From positions 1 to 14,002 of the forward strand of contig JAXFZX010000112.1 of assembly GCA_034184445.1 (NCBI GenBank): a stretch of DNA of 14,002 bases, written 5' to 3'. This document shows positions 7,504-14,002 of the stretch, piece by piece (the first letter of the stretch is position 1; every line of letters starts with the position of its first letter). The DNA comes from CALXZG01 sp034184445. Lineage in GTDB: Bacteria; Pseudomonadota; Alphaproteobacteria; CAAHEQ01; UBA3637. A program made the position numbers and the translations under genes. Below the pieces are notes generated by a model that worked only from the letters and a program-made list of their open reading frames with translations, was not told where the DNA came from and did not search any database.

Positions 7504-7529
7504 ACCGATTACTAAAAAAAGGAGTTATC

Positions 7530-7823
7530 ATGAGCTTTAATCAGCAAACAATTAAGACAATAGCCAACTTGGCACGTCTGAAATTTCCCGAAGATAGGGA
7601 AGAAAAATTTATGCAGGATCTGACCGGTATTTTGGATTGGGTTGAACAGTTGAAAGAGGTTAATGTTGACGGTGTTGAACCGTTGGTTTCTGTTTCTCCG
7701 CGCCAAAGCGCGAGTGCTATTCGGACCGACAAAGTCACCGATGGCGGATTACAGGCCGAATTGATGGCTAATGCCCCCGAATCAGTTCAAGGTTTTTATG
7801 AAGTGCCAAGAATGGTGGAGTAA
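7530..7823 (+). CDS. gatC: Aspartyl/glutamyl-tRNA(Asn/Gln) amidotransferase subunit C
   Basis: GatC is the small subunit that wraps around GatA and GatB and stabilises the complex. The 97 residues begin MSFNQQTIKTIANLARLKF, the typical GatC opening, and include the GILDWVEQLKEV helix and the VEPLVSV segment before the C-terminal tail. An in-frame ATG at 7449 would add 27 residues (VLDPFFFLDF and so on). That start is rejected because it lies upstream of the predicted transcription start and has no ribosome binding site, whereas the ATG at 7530 has AAAGGAG 5 bases before it and gives the normal GatC length. The gene is first in the gat operon, and gatA starts 3 bases after its stop. Confidence 0.94.
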   Translation: MSFNQQTIKTIANLARLKFPEDREEKFMQDLTGILDWVEQLKEVNVDGVEPLVSVSPRQSASAIRTDKVTDGGLQAELMANAPESVQGFYEVPRMVE

Positions 7824-7826
7824 AAA

Positions 7827-9308
7827 ATGACAGACTTAATTAATTTACATATTTCCGAAGCATTGGAATTATTGGATAAAAAAGAAATTTCATCGGTGGA
7901 GTTGACAAAAGCACATCTGGCGGAAATGGAAAAAGCCCGCTTTTTAAATGCCTATATTACCGAAACGCCGGAAAGGGCACTATCGGATGCGGCGGCTTCC
8001 GATAAACGGCGTGCGAATGGGGAAACATTGGGTGCGTTGGATGGTATTCCCATTGCCAACAAAGATCTTTATTGCACAAAGGGTATTCGTACCACGGCCG
8101 CCAGTAAAATTTTATCTAAATTTGTACCTCCTTATGAATCAACTGTGTCTCAAAAATTAAAAGATGCCGGTACGGTTATGCTCGGTAAAGTCAATACCGA
8201 TCAGTTCGCTATGGGCAGTTCCACAATGACAAGTTTTTTTGGCGTCACCAAAAATCCGTGGACGGATGAAAATGGGGAATATGGGCTGATTCCTGGGGGG
8301 TCTTCTGGCGGATCGGCAGTAGCTGTATCGGCGGGACTTTGTATGGGGGCAACGGGCTCTGATACGGGGGGATCTATTCGGCAACCGGCTTCTTATTGTG
8401 GAATCACAGGGATAAAGCCGACTTATGGCAGATGCTCTCGCTATGGAATCGTGGCTTTTGCATCTTCATTGGATCAGGCCGGTCCCATGGCGCGATCGGT
8501 TAAGGATTGTGCTCTGATGCTTCACGAAATGGCAGGGGCAGATCAATTCGATTCAACCGTAGCAGAATTACCGGTTCCCGATTATGCCGGGGCATTAACC
8601 GGTGATATTCGGGGTAAGAAAATCGGTATTCCCCGTGAATATAGACCCGATGGCCTGAATGCAGAGGTCGCCAAAATTTGGGATAAAGGTATTGAGTTTT
8701 TAAAAAATGCCGGTGCCGAAGTGGTGGATATTTCACTTCCCCATACAAAGTATGCTCTTCCTGTCTATTACATCATTGCGTGTGCTGAGGCTTCATCAAA
8801 CCTATCCCGATATGACGGGGTTCGTTTTACAACGCGTGTTGACGGAAAAACATTGGATGAAATGTATGAAAATACGCGAACTGATGGTTTTGGAGCCGAA
8901 GTTATTCGCCGTATTTTATTGGGAACCTTTGTGCTATCGGCCGGCTTTTATGATGCTTATTACACACGGGCACAACGGGTCAGACGCCTGATTTATAACG
9001 ATTTTATTGAAGCATTTAAAACCGTTGATGCCATACTGGTGCCGGCGGCACCGACACCGGCTCTGTCATACGAAGCCTTTAAAAATATGTCTCCGGTTGA
9101 CAGTTATTTGGGTGATGTGTTCACAACACCATCATCGTTGGCGGGTGTCCCCTCGTTATCATTGCCAATCGGGCTTTCGGATAAAGGGCTCCCCATCGGG
9201 CTTCAAGTGATCGGTAAACATTTTGATGAAAACACGGTCTTTCAAATTTCGGAAGTTTTGGAAAAATCGGCCGGCTTTAATTTAAATCCGCATCGGGTGA
9301 AAGGATAA
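7827..9308 (+). CDS. gatA: Aspartyl/glutamyl-tRNA(Asn/Gln) amidotransferase subunit A
   Basis: GatA is the glutaminase subunit: it releases ammonia from glutamine, which is channelled to GatB to convert Glu-tRNA(Gln) or Asp-tRNA(Asn) to the amide form. The 493 residues match the amidase-signature family. The Ser-cis-Ser-Lys triad can be placed at K79 (IANKD), S159 (GGSSGGSA, 157-164) and the nucleophile S183 (GSDTGGSIRQPA, 178-189). The ATG at 7827 is 3 bases after the gatC stop, with GGAG at the very end of gatC as the likely ribosome binding site. The length and all key residues look intact. Whether the complex serves Gln-tRNA, Asn-tRNA or both cannot be told without knowing if the genome has GlnRS and AsnRS. 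Confidence 0.97.
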   Translation: MTDLINLHISEALELLDKKEISSVELTKAHLAEMEKARFLNAYITETPERALSDAAASDKRRANGETLGALDGIPIANKDLYCTKGIRTTAASKILSKFVPPYESTVSQKLKDAGTVMLGKVNTDQFAMGSSTMTSFFGVTKNPWTDENGEYGLIPGGSSGGSAVAVSAGLCMGATGSDTGGSIRQPASYCGITGIKPTYGRCSRYGIVAFASSLDQAGPMARSVKDCALMLHEMAGADQFDSTVAELPVPDYAGALTGDIRGKKIGIPREYRPDGLNAEVAKIWDKGIEFLKNAGAEVVDISLPHTKYALPVYYIIACAEASSNLSRYDGVRFTTRVDGKTLDEMYENTRTDGFGAEVIRRILLGTFVLSAGFYDAYYTRAQRVRRLIYNDFIEAFKTVDAILVPAAPTPALSYEAFKNMSPVDSYLGDVFTTPSSLAGVPSLSLPIGLSDKGLPIGLQVIGKHFDENTVFQISEVLEKSAGFNLNPHRVKG

Positions 9309-9311
9309 AAC

Positions 9312-10766
9312 ATGTATACAATTCAAGGAAAAACAGGCGATTGGGAACTTGTTATCGGATTGGAAGTTCATTGTGAAATTTTATCGGAATCTAAGGTTTT
9401 TTCGGGTGCATCAGCCAAATTCGGGGCCGAACAAAACACACAAGTATCATTTATTGATGCCGGCTTTCCCGGAATGTTGCCAAGGGTGAATGAAAAATGC
9501 ATTGAACAGTGTGTTAAAACCGGTTTTGGCCTTAATGCCAAAATCAATAAATATTCGCGTTTTGACCGCAAAAATTACTTTTATGCCGATTTGCCACAGG
9601 GCTATCAAATTTCACAACTTTATTATCCGATTGTCGGTGAAGGATTTATAGAGGTGACAACCGACGAGGGCACGCGTAAAATCGGTGTGGAACGACTTCA
9701 TCTGGAACAAGATGCCGGTAAATCCATCCATGACATGGTGCCGGGGAAAAGTTTAATTGACTTAAACCGATCGGGTGTCGGCCTTATGGAAATTGTATCA
9801 AAACCCGATATGCATTCTCCGGCCGAAGCTGGCGAATACTTGCGTCAACTGCGTGCGATTGTCAGGGCACTAGGCACTTGTGACGGTAATATGGATGAAG
9901 GTTCTATGCGCTGTGATGTGAATGTATCGGTGCGTAAAGTCGGTGAAACAGATTTACGTCCGCGGGCTGAGGTTAAAAATGTGAACTCCGTGCGTTTTGT
10001 GATGCAGGCGATTGAGATTGAAGCCCAACGTCAAATTGATATCTATGAATCGGGTGGCATGTGCCGTCAGGAAACGCGCCTGTTTGATTCGGTGAATATG
10101 GAAACGCGTCCCATGCGCAGTAAAGAAAACGCAAACGATTATCGTTATTTCCCCGATCCGGATTTGTTGCCGGTGGAACTTTCTGATGAATATATTGAAA
10201 ACATTCGTAAAAATCTGCCCGAATTGCCCGAGGCCAAGAAAAAGCGTTATGTATCAGAGTTGGGTTTGACACCCTATGATGCCCATGTGTTGACTTTGGA
10301 TAAGGAAACATCTGCTTATTTTGAATCGGCCATAGAGGGTAGGGACGCTAAAAAAGTTGCCAACTGGGTTATGGGGGATTTGTTTGCTTATTTAAATAAG
10401 AATGGCAAGTCTATTATGGATAGTCCTATTAAAGCGAAAGATTTAGGGGCTTTGGTGGGGCTTATTCAAGATGGCACCATATCCGGTAAGATTGCAAAGG
10501 AAGTCTTTGAAATCATGGCTGAAACCGGAAAAGCACCGGCTGCTATCGTGGAAGAAAAAGGCCTTAAACAAACAACGGATACCGGTGCGATTGAAAAGAT
10601 TATTGCTGATGTTTTGGCCGCCAATATGGATAAGGTTGCCGAAATTAAGGCCGGTAAGGATAAATTGAAAGGTTGGTTCGTGGGGCAAATCATGAAGGCC
10701 AGTCAAGGCAAAGTCAATCCTGCTCTTGCCAATCAATTACTGGATAAAAAATTGTCCGAGGTTTAA
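9312..10766 (+). CDS. gatB: Aspartyl/glutamyl-tRNA(Asn/Gln) amidotransferase subunit B
   Basis: GatB binds the mischarged tRNA and phosphorylates the Glu or Asp side chain before amidation with the ammonia released by GatA. The 484 residues show the family opening WELVIGLEVHCEI (11-23), with the metal-site E18 and H20. Then come DRKNYFYADLPQGYQISQ (85-102), LEQDAGK at 131-137 (LEEDAGK in most homologues) and GLMEIVSKPD (157-166). A GatB/YqeY helical tail of about 150 residues finishes the protein. It starts 3 bases after gatA, with AAGGAT at the end of gatA as the ribosome binding site. The compact gatC-gatA-gatB order is common in bacteria. No truncation or frameshift is seen. Confidence 0.97.
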   Translation: MYTIQGKTGDWELVIGLEVHCEILSESKVFSGASAKFGAEQNTQVSFIDAGFPGMLPRVNEKCIEQCVKTGFGLNAKINKYSRFDRKNYFYADLPQGYQISQLYYPIVGEGFIEVTTDEGTRKIGVERLHLEQDAGKSIHDMVPGKSLIDLNRSGVGLMEIVSKPDMHSPAEAGEYLRQLRAIVRALGTCDGNMDEGSMRCDVNVSVRKVGETDLRPRAEVKNVNSVRFVMQAIEIEAQRQIDIYESGGMCRQETRLFDSVNMETRPMRSKENANDYRYFPDPDLLPVELSDEYIENIRKNLPELPEAKKKRYVSELGLTPYDAHVLTLDKETSAYFESAIEGRDAKKVANWVMGDLFAYLNKNGKSIMDSPIKAKDLGALVGLIQDGTISGKIAKEVFEIMAETGKAPAAIVEEKGLKQTTDTGAIEKIIADVLAANMDKVAEIKAGKDKLKGWFVGQIMKASQGKVNPALANQLLDKKLSEV

Positions 10767-10773
10767 AAGGAGG
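10767..10773 (+). promoter_or_regulatory. Perfect Shine-Dalgarno site of the ankyrin gene
   Basis: AAGGAGG begins immediately after the gatB stop codon and ends 5 bases before the ATG at 10779. It is the closest match to the anti-SD consensus that I noticed in the window, so the ankyrin gene is probably translated at least as efficiently as the gat genes ahead of it. Confidence 0.7.
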
Positions 10774-10778
10774 ACTAA

Positions 10779-11738
10779 ATGACCGTAAAAAAGCACACGC
10801 CCGAACAATGGGATAGAATCAATGCGTTTATAAAAAAAGCAAAAGCAGAAAAACGCGTTCCTGAATCTTATTGGGCCCATGTTTTATGTGAGATTAACTT
10901 AACCGGATGGGAAGGTTTTGCCAATTTAAAGGCAGAATTTATGTCCATTAATCCGGTTGTTCAGATAAAATACCTTTTAACGTGCGAAACACCGGAAGTC
11001 AAACCTAATGGGTCTATGCGCAACTGTGCATCCTGTGCTTTAATTGAAATCGCTAAATTAGGCCAAGTTAAACGCGGCCAAGGTGTTATTAAGGATCTTG
11101 GTGCCGATGTCAATTATCTGGATGCTGAGGGTCATACACCTTTATACTATGCGATTCGGCGTAAACGACTTGGGATGGCGGAAATGCTGCTTCAAAACGG
11201 GGCAGATATGTATCGCAAAGGCAGGGATAGCATGGATCCCTTTAATCTTGCTTGTGCTATGGGATTTTCGCAAGGTATTTCTATGTTTATTAAGCATGGT
11301 GCAGATATTAATCATCCGACCCCGTTTAAGAGTTGGCGGAAATTTTATCTGGGTTATCAAACTTTTTATGCCTACCCATTGGCGATTGCCGTTTCTCAAA
11401 ACAACCCCAATGCGGCTCAAACCCTTTTGGATAACGGTGCCGATATGGATTTAAAGATCCGACCGGATTTAACCATTCGTGATTTTATGGAGGCACACTT
11501 GGAAGATATGCCCCAAAAGATGCAACGGGTTGTCAAGGATGCATTGACCGGTGAAAAAATTGAAGTCCTGACACCTGAGGTTTTACCTCCCGAATCAACA
11601 ATTCCCCCACCTGTCAAGACCGAAGCGGTTCATGTTGATTCAATCACCGTTAATATTCAGGTGGATTTGACTCCGCAAAAAGTGGCAGGAAAATCGCAGC
11701 CAACCTTTACCCCCGATACCGCCAGAACACACGATTAA
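10779..11738 (+). CDS. Ankyrin-repeat protein, last gene of the gatCAB operon
   Basis: A 319-residue protein with ankyrin repeats in its middle. GADVNYLDAEGHTPLYYAI (108-126) shows the end of one repeat and the TPL start of the next. That repeat ends LLQNGADMY (137-145). A third, with DPFNLACAMG then FIKHGADIN, covers about 150-178, and a fourth, with YPLAIAVSQNNPNAAQTLLDNGADMD, covers 199-224. The first 85 residues are a helical region that I do not recognise. Residues from about 255 are proline-, valine- and threonine-rich and probably disordered. There is no signal peptide or membrane segment. Ankyrin repeats bind other proteins, so this is likely an adaptor; an effector role is possible in a host-associated bacterium but no secretion signal is visible. 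The gene lies 12 bases behind gatB with its own strong ribosome binding site. Its stop shares TTAA with the opposing gene. Confidence 0.88.
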   Translation: MTVKKHTPEQWDRINAFIKKAKAEKRVPESYWAHVLCEINLTGWEGFANLKAEFMSINPVVQIKYLLTCETPEVKPNGSMRNCASCALIEIAKLGQVKRGQGVIKDLGADVNYLDAEGHTPLYYAIRRKRLGMAEMLLQNGADMYRKGRDSMDPFNLACAMGFSQGISMFIKHGADINHPTPFKSWRKFYLGYQTFYAYPLAIAVSQNNPNAAQTLLDNGADMDLKIRPDLTIRDFMEAHLEDMPQKMQRVVKDALTGEKIEVLTPEVLPPESTIPPPVKTEAVHVDSITVNIQVDLTPQKVAGKSQPTFTPDTARTHD

Positions 11739-12394
11739 GATCTTTCCCGTGACACTTCTTTGATAAATGCCCGCCCGATGCCGATATAGGGTAGGGGGAT
11801 TTTTCTAAACGAGATACCCGCTTCTTTTAAAACGCTGCTTAATGCCAAAACATATATGGATTTCCGTTGATTAAAAGTTCTGCCTGATGCGGTAGAAGTT
11901 GCCCAATCCCGATAGTATTTGGAACATTGGGGATTTCTTATGGAAAACGATGTCCGATTAAACCGTTTTAACAGTGCAATTTGCCGCTGTAATGTAGGGG
12001 CATCAATTAAAATTGGATGGATGATTTCAAAATCTTTCATAGACGGAAAAATTTGTCCGTGCGCATAGGCCATGCGAGAAACAATGGAATCCCCGATTGT
12101 TAAAGCGTTGATGGTATATGTTAAGATATTTTTTTTTCGTTGATGGTTTTGATATTTGCGCATGGCCGAGTTGATGTGTAATTCGGCCTGTGCCGGCATT
12201 TGAAAAGGCCATTTTAATAAAGTATGCGCCAATTTATCCGCATGCGTTAATTCATCCAATATCGGCGTTAAGCTTTTATCTTCTGCATATCTTAGTTGTG
12301 CCTCAGAACTGAAAATAATCTTCATCATCGGTGATAAAGCATCATATTTTTGTATTACTTTTTCAGATTCACTTAATTTTTTTTGTTTTGCCAT
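11735..12394 (-). CDS. Protein of unknown function, basic and mostly helical
   Basis: I do not recognise this protein. With the ATG at 12394 it has 219 residues. It opens with a charged stretch (AKQKKLSESEKVIQKYD) and has many lysines and arginines, long helix-like segments and no signal peptide or clear membrane segment. A cluster near the C terminus (RTFNQRKSIYVLALSSVLKEAG) looks like one amphipathic helix. An ATG eight codons upstream (12418) is in frame, but it lies directly against a -10-like TAAAAT, so the message probably begins downstream of it. AAAGGATGG at 12412-12404 can serve the ATG at 12394, although the spacing is a little long. The stop overlaps the ankyrin gene's stop within TTAA. 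It is divergent from the gene at 12505 and shares its promoter region. Confidence 0.7.
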   Translation of the reverse strand: MAKQKKLSESEKVIQKYDALSPMMKIIFSSEAQLRYAEDKSLTPILDELTHADKLAHTLLKWPFQMPAQAELHINSAMRKYQNHQRKKNILTYTINALTIGDSIVSRMAYAHGQIFPSMKDFEIIHPILIDAPTLQRQIALLKRFNRTSFSIRNPQCSKYYRDWATSTASGRTFNQRKSIYVLALSSVLKEAGISFRKIPLPYIGIGRAFIKEVSRERS

Positions 12395-12418
12395 TTTGTT
12401 TGTCCATCCTTTTGTCAT

Positions 12419-12446
12419 ATTTTAACATAAAATAAAATTTTTGCAA
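12419..12446 (-). promoter_or_regulatory. Candidate promoter of the gene ending at 11735
   Basis: On the minus strand TTGCAA (12446-12441) is followed by 16 bases and TAAAAT (12424-12419). Transcription would start near 12412, at the AAAGGATGG that would serve the ATG at 12394. The -35 box is one arm of the inverted repeat at 12440-12461. Confidence 0.45.
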
Positions 12447-12461
12447 GTTTTATCTTGCAAA
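12440..12461. repeat. Inverted repeat TTTGCAAG-N6-CTTGCAAA between divergent genes
   Basis: There are two perfect 8-base arms around the six bases TTTTAT. Each arm contains a TTGCAA pointing outward that can act as the -35 box of the gene on that side. It has the same CAAG-N6-CTTG core as the repeat at 3100-3119. It could be a regulator's binding site or just overlapping back-to-back promoters. The AT-rich centre and the lack of a following T-run argue against a terminator. Confidence 0.55.
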
Positions 12462-12483
12462 CCATTGAATATTAGTCTAAACT
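12455..12483 (+). promoter_or_regulatory. Candidate promoter of the 12505-rnhA operon
   Basis: TTGCAA (12455-12460) and TAAACT (12478-12483) are 17 bases apart. The start of transcription would be near 12490, leaving about 15 bases that contain AGGAG (12494-12498) before the ATG at 12505. The -10 matches the consensus at four of six positions. Confidence 0.5.
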
Positions 12484-12504
12484 TAACCTTAAAAGGAGTC
12501 TTTT

Positions 12505-13194
12505 ATGTTTGATGTCACCGAATCAATTGAAGAAGGGTATTTATGGAATTTTTCAGTTGCTGAACGTCGATCATTCTATCGTCAGCATCGTTCTCGGCAA
12601 GATGCACTTTCCAATTATGTCGGCCGATTGACATCTATGGTTTCACAAGAAGATTCGGCTATGTTTGCCAATGATGAACCGTGCCCCAGCACTCCACTTG
12701 AAATTAAATATACTTTTAACCGTATTTATATGAACGATTCGCGTGAAAAAGAATTGACACTCAATCGGGATGATCCGCCGGCTCCTGCCAATAAATCGTA
12801 TGCAAAAAAAATTTCATGGGCATTTGAATTTAATACCTGTTGCCGAACGGTTGTTTTAAACGGTGTTCAGACACGGGATGGATGGCATAAACGCGGTTTT
12901 AATGATGAGGAAGCCTCGTGCATTTTAGATGCTTTGTCTAATAAAAAACTGACCGAGTTGACATTCGCTTCTTATCCGCTTTTGACTGATATTACTTATC
13001 TGAAAATAGCCAATATTTTGATGAGTCCTCAAAATTGTTGGCAACATGTGACACTAGGGGATATACCGGTGGCATCTGATATTGCCGATATATATGACAG
13101 AACGAATAAAGTTTCTTATCGGCGTATAAAGCGTCCTCCAAAAAACTTTTTATTCCGAATTTTTCATAATGGAATGAAACATGAAAGAAGTTGA
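12505..13194 (+). CDS. Protein of unknown function with a short leucine-rich-repeat-like segment
   Basis: A 229-residue protein that I cannot assign. Residues 1-110 are charged, with RSFYRQHRSRQD near residue 22, and carry no signal peptide. From about 115 to 190 the spacing resembles RNI-type leucine-rich repeats. TVVLNGV comes first, then a helix (DEEASCILDALSNKKL), TELTFASYPLLTD, another helix (ITYLKIANILMSPQ) and HVTLGDIPV. That is two to three degenerate units, too few to be sure. The tail is basic (RRIKRPPKNFLFRIF). The ATG at 12505 has AGGAG 6 bases upstream. The end overlaps rnhA by 14 bases, so the two genes are probably co-translated. The LRR reading is my own pattern judgement. If it holds, this gene and the ankyrin gene would be two repeat-type adaptors about 800 bases apart. 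Confidence 0.75.
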   Translation: MFDVTESIEEGYLWNFSVAERRSFYRQHRSRQDALSNYVGRLTSMVSQEDSAMFANDEPCPSTPLEIKYTFNRIYMNDSREKELTLNRDDPPAPANKSYAKKISWAFEFNTCCRTVVLNGVQTRDGWHKRGFNDEEASCILDALSNKKLTELTFASYPLLTDITYLKIANILMSPQNCWQHVTLGDIPVASDIADIYDRTNKVSYRRIKRPPKNFLFRIFHNGMKHERS

Positions 13195-13618
13195 ATTATT
13201 TACGGATGGGGCTTGTTCGGGAAATCCCGGTGCCGGTGGGTGGGGGGTACTTCTTCGGTATCAAAATACGGAAAAAGAATTATCCGGCGGATCACCACAA
13301 ACAACAAATAATCGTATGGAGTTGACAGCGGTTATAGAAGGATTAAAACAGTTAAAAGAACCCTGCTTGGTACATTTATCTACCGACAGCAAATATGTCA
13401 TGGACGGTGTGACAAAATATTTGGGCACTTGGGTTCAAAACGGTTGGAAAAAATCAAATAAGAAGCCTGTTCTAAATGTTGATTTGTGGCAAGATTTGTT
13501 GGTAGAGTTAAATCGTCATCATATCCATTGGCATGGGGTAAAAGGGCATGCCGGCCATCCGGAAAACGAACGTGTAGATAGCCTTGCCTGTCAAAGACGC
13601 GATGAATTTAAACCTTAA
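13181..13618 (+). CDS. rnhA: Ribonuclease HI
   Basis: RNase HI cuts the RNA strand of RNA-DNA hybrids, removing R-loops and primer remnants. The 145 residues are complete. The four acidic catalytic residues are D9 (FTDGACSGNPG, 7-17), E47 (NNRMEL, 43-48), D69 (STDSKYV, 67-73) and D133 (ERVDSLA, 130-136). H123 in KGHAGHPENE (121-130) is the mobile catalytic histidine. The substrate-binding W..NGWK segment is at 84-90. The ATG at 13181 lies inside the previous gene, 14 bases before that gene ends, with only a weak GGAATG upstream, so it is likely read by translational coupling. Its stop shares a TTAA with the convergent gene on the other strand. Confidence 0.96.
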   Translation: MKEVELFTDGACSGNPGAGGWGVLLRYQNTEKELSGGSPQTTNNRMELTAVIEGLKQLKEPCLVHLSTDSKYVMDGVTKYLGTWVQNGWKKSNKKPVLNVDLWQDLLVELNRHHIHWHGVKGHAGHPENERVDSLACQRRDEFKP

Positions 13619-14001
13619 TTTGATAATGATTGAGCTAGGGTTTTGCGCGTCAATTTTTCCGGCAATAAAATTTCCTGACCATTACTTTTGATATAGATAT
13701 AAAAAGTATCATTGTTAATATGATATAATTTTCGTTTTTCTGCTACCCATTTTGAATGGGCATCAATTCGGTATAAGTGTGACCGAAATGGAAATAATAA
13801 CAAGGCTCTATCACTGACACACTTCAAACACAGGGGATTATTGACCCGAATAATAGCGGGTTTAGGGGCTTTTTCGGGTATAAATATCGGGTCTTTTTTA
13901 AAATAGATATGTCCTGTTAATCCAATACCTAACCAGCATAATAGAATCCAATAGGGTAATCGCGCTATAATACGATAGGTTGGAATATTTTGTTCTTGAA
14001 C
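13615..14001 (-). CDS. Membrane-anchored protein of unknown function, N terminus outside the window
   Basis: On the minus strand the frame is open from the TAA at 13617-13615 to the window end, giving 128 residues with no methionine. The start must therefore lie beyond base 14002. A TTG at 13827 could be read as a start but would discard a clear membrane segment. After a short basic stretch (YRIIARLP) comes a hydrophobic run, YWILLCWLGIGLTG, then a proline- and lysine-rich linker (DPIFIPEKAPKP). The C-terminal domain begins with a CxxC motif (PLCLKC) and has many aromatic residues. The orientation is probably N-in with the soluble domain in the periplasm, by the positive-inside rule. I do not recognise the family. 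CxxC could bind metal or form a disulfide, but that is a guess. Confidence 0.65.
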   Translation of the reverse strand, partial: VQEQNIPTYRIIARLPYWILLCWLGIGLTGHIYFKKDPIFIPEKAPKPAIIRVNNPLCLKCVSDRALLLFPFRSHLYRIDAHSKWVAEKRKLYHINNDTFYIYIKSNGQEILLPEKLTRKTLAQSLSN

Positions 14002-14002
14002 A

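Noticed and set aside
7449..7529. 27-residue N-terminal extension of GatC from an upstream in-frame ATG
   Set aside because: It spans a good promoter (TTGACT / TATTAT), has no ribosome binding site and would make GatC longer than the family; the ATG at 7530 follows AAAGGAG.
12395..12418. Upstream ATG of the minus-strand unknown gene
   Set aside because: It abuts a TAAAAT -10 box and has no ribosome binding site; the next ATG (12394) follows AAAGGATGG.

Overview
The window looks like chromosomal DNA of an AT-rich alphaproteobacterium, probably host- or gut-associated and recovered from a metagenome. I infer this from four things: the birA-rnj pair; RNase J, RNase R, SufE and GatCAB occurring together; lineage-specific ankyrin and leucine-rich-repeat-like proteins; and tight gene packing with strong AAAGGAG ribosome binding sites. 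No intergenic gap exceeds about 110 bases, and I see no tRNA, rRNA, CRISPR array, insertion sequence or phage gene.

The first ~105 bases do not belong with the rest. They are GC-rich (61 of bases 1-100 are G or C, against 41 of bases 241-340). On the minus strand they encode a fragment resembling BatD of the Bacteroidota aerotolerance operon. Homology switches within a few bases to the 16S rRNA m5C methyltransferase RsmB, whose N-terminal half is missing. This is most simply a chimeric assembly join.

Layout: 112-696 (+) 5'-truncated rsmB; 717-3069 (-) birA then rnj, with a clear promoter that predicts a leaderless birA mRNA; 3180-5008 (+) an exported protein of unknown function, ATGA-coupled to sufE; 4989-5219 (-) a 76-residue unknown protein with its own promoter; 5322-7448 (+) rnr; 7530-11738 (+) a promoter followed by gatC-gatA-gatB and an ankyrin-repeat gene 12 bases behind gatB; 11735-12394 (-) an unknown gene; 12505-13618 (+) an LRR-like unknown gene overlapping rnhA; 13615 to the window end (-) a membrane-anchored protein whose start lies outside.

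The recognisable genes are housekeeping. RNase J, RNase R and RNase HI process or degrade RNA, RsmB modifies 16S rRNA, GatCAB completes Gln-tRNA and/or Asn-tRNA, BirA attaches biotin, and SufE feeds sulfur to Fe-S assembly. I did not find a convincing new multi-gene system. The more unusual points are the chimeric start, the ankyrin gene carried by the gat operon, the similarly built inverted repeats (CAAG-N6-CTTG) in two divergent promoter regions, and two convergent gene pairs that end on the same TTAA.
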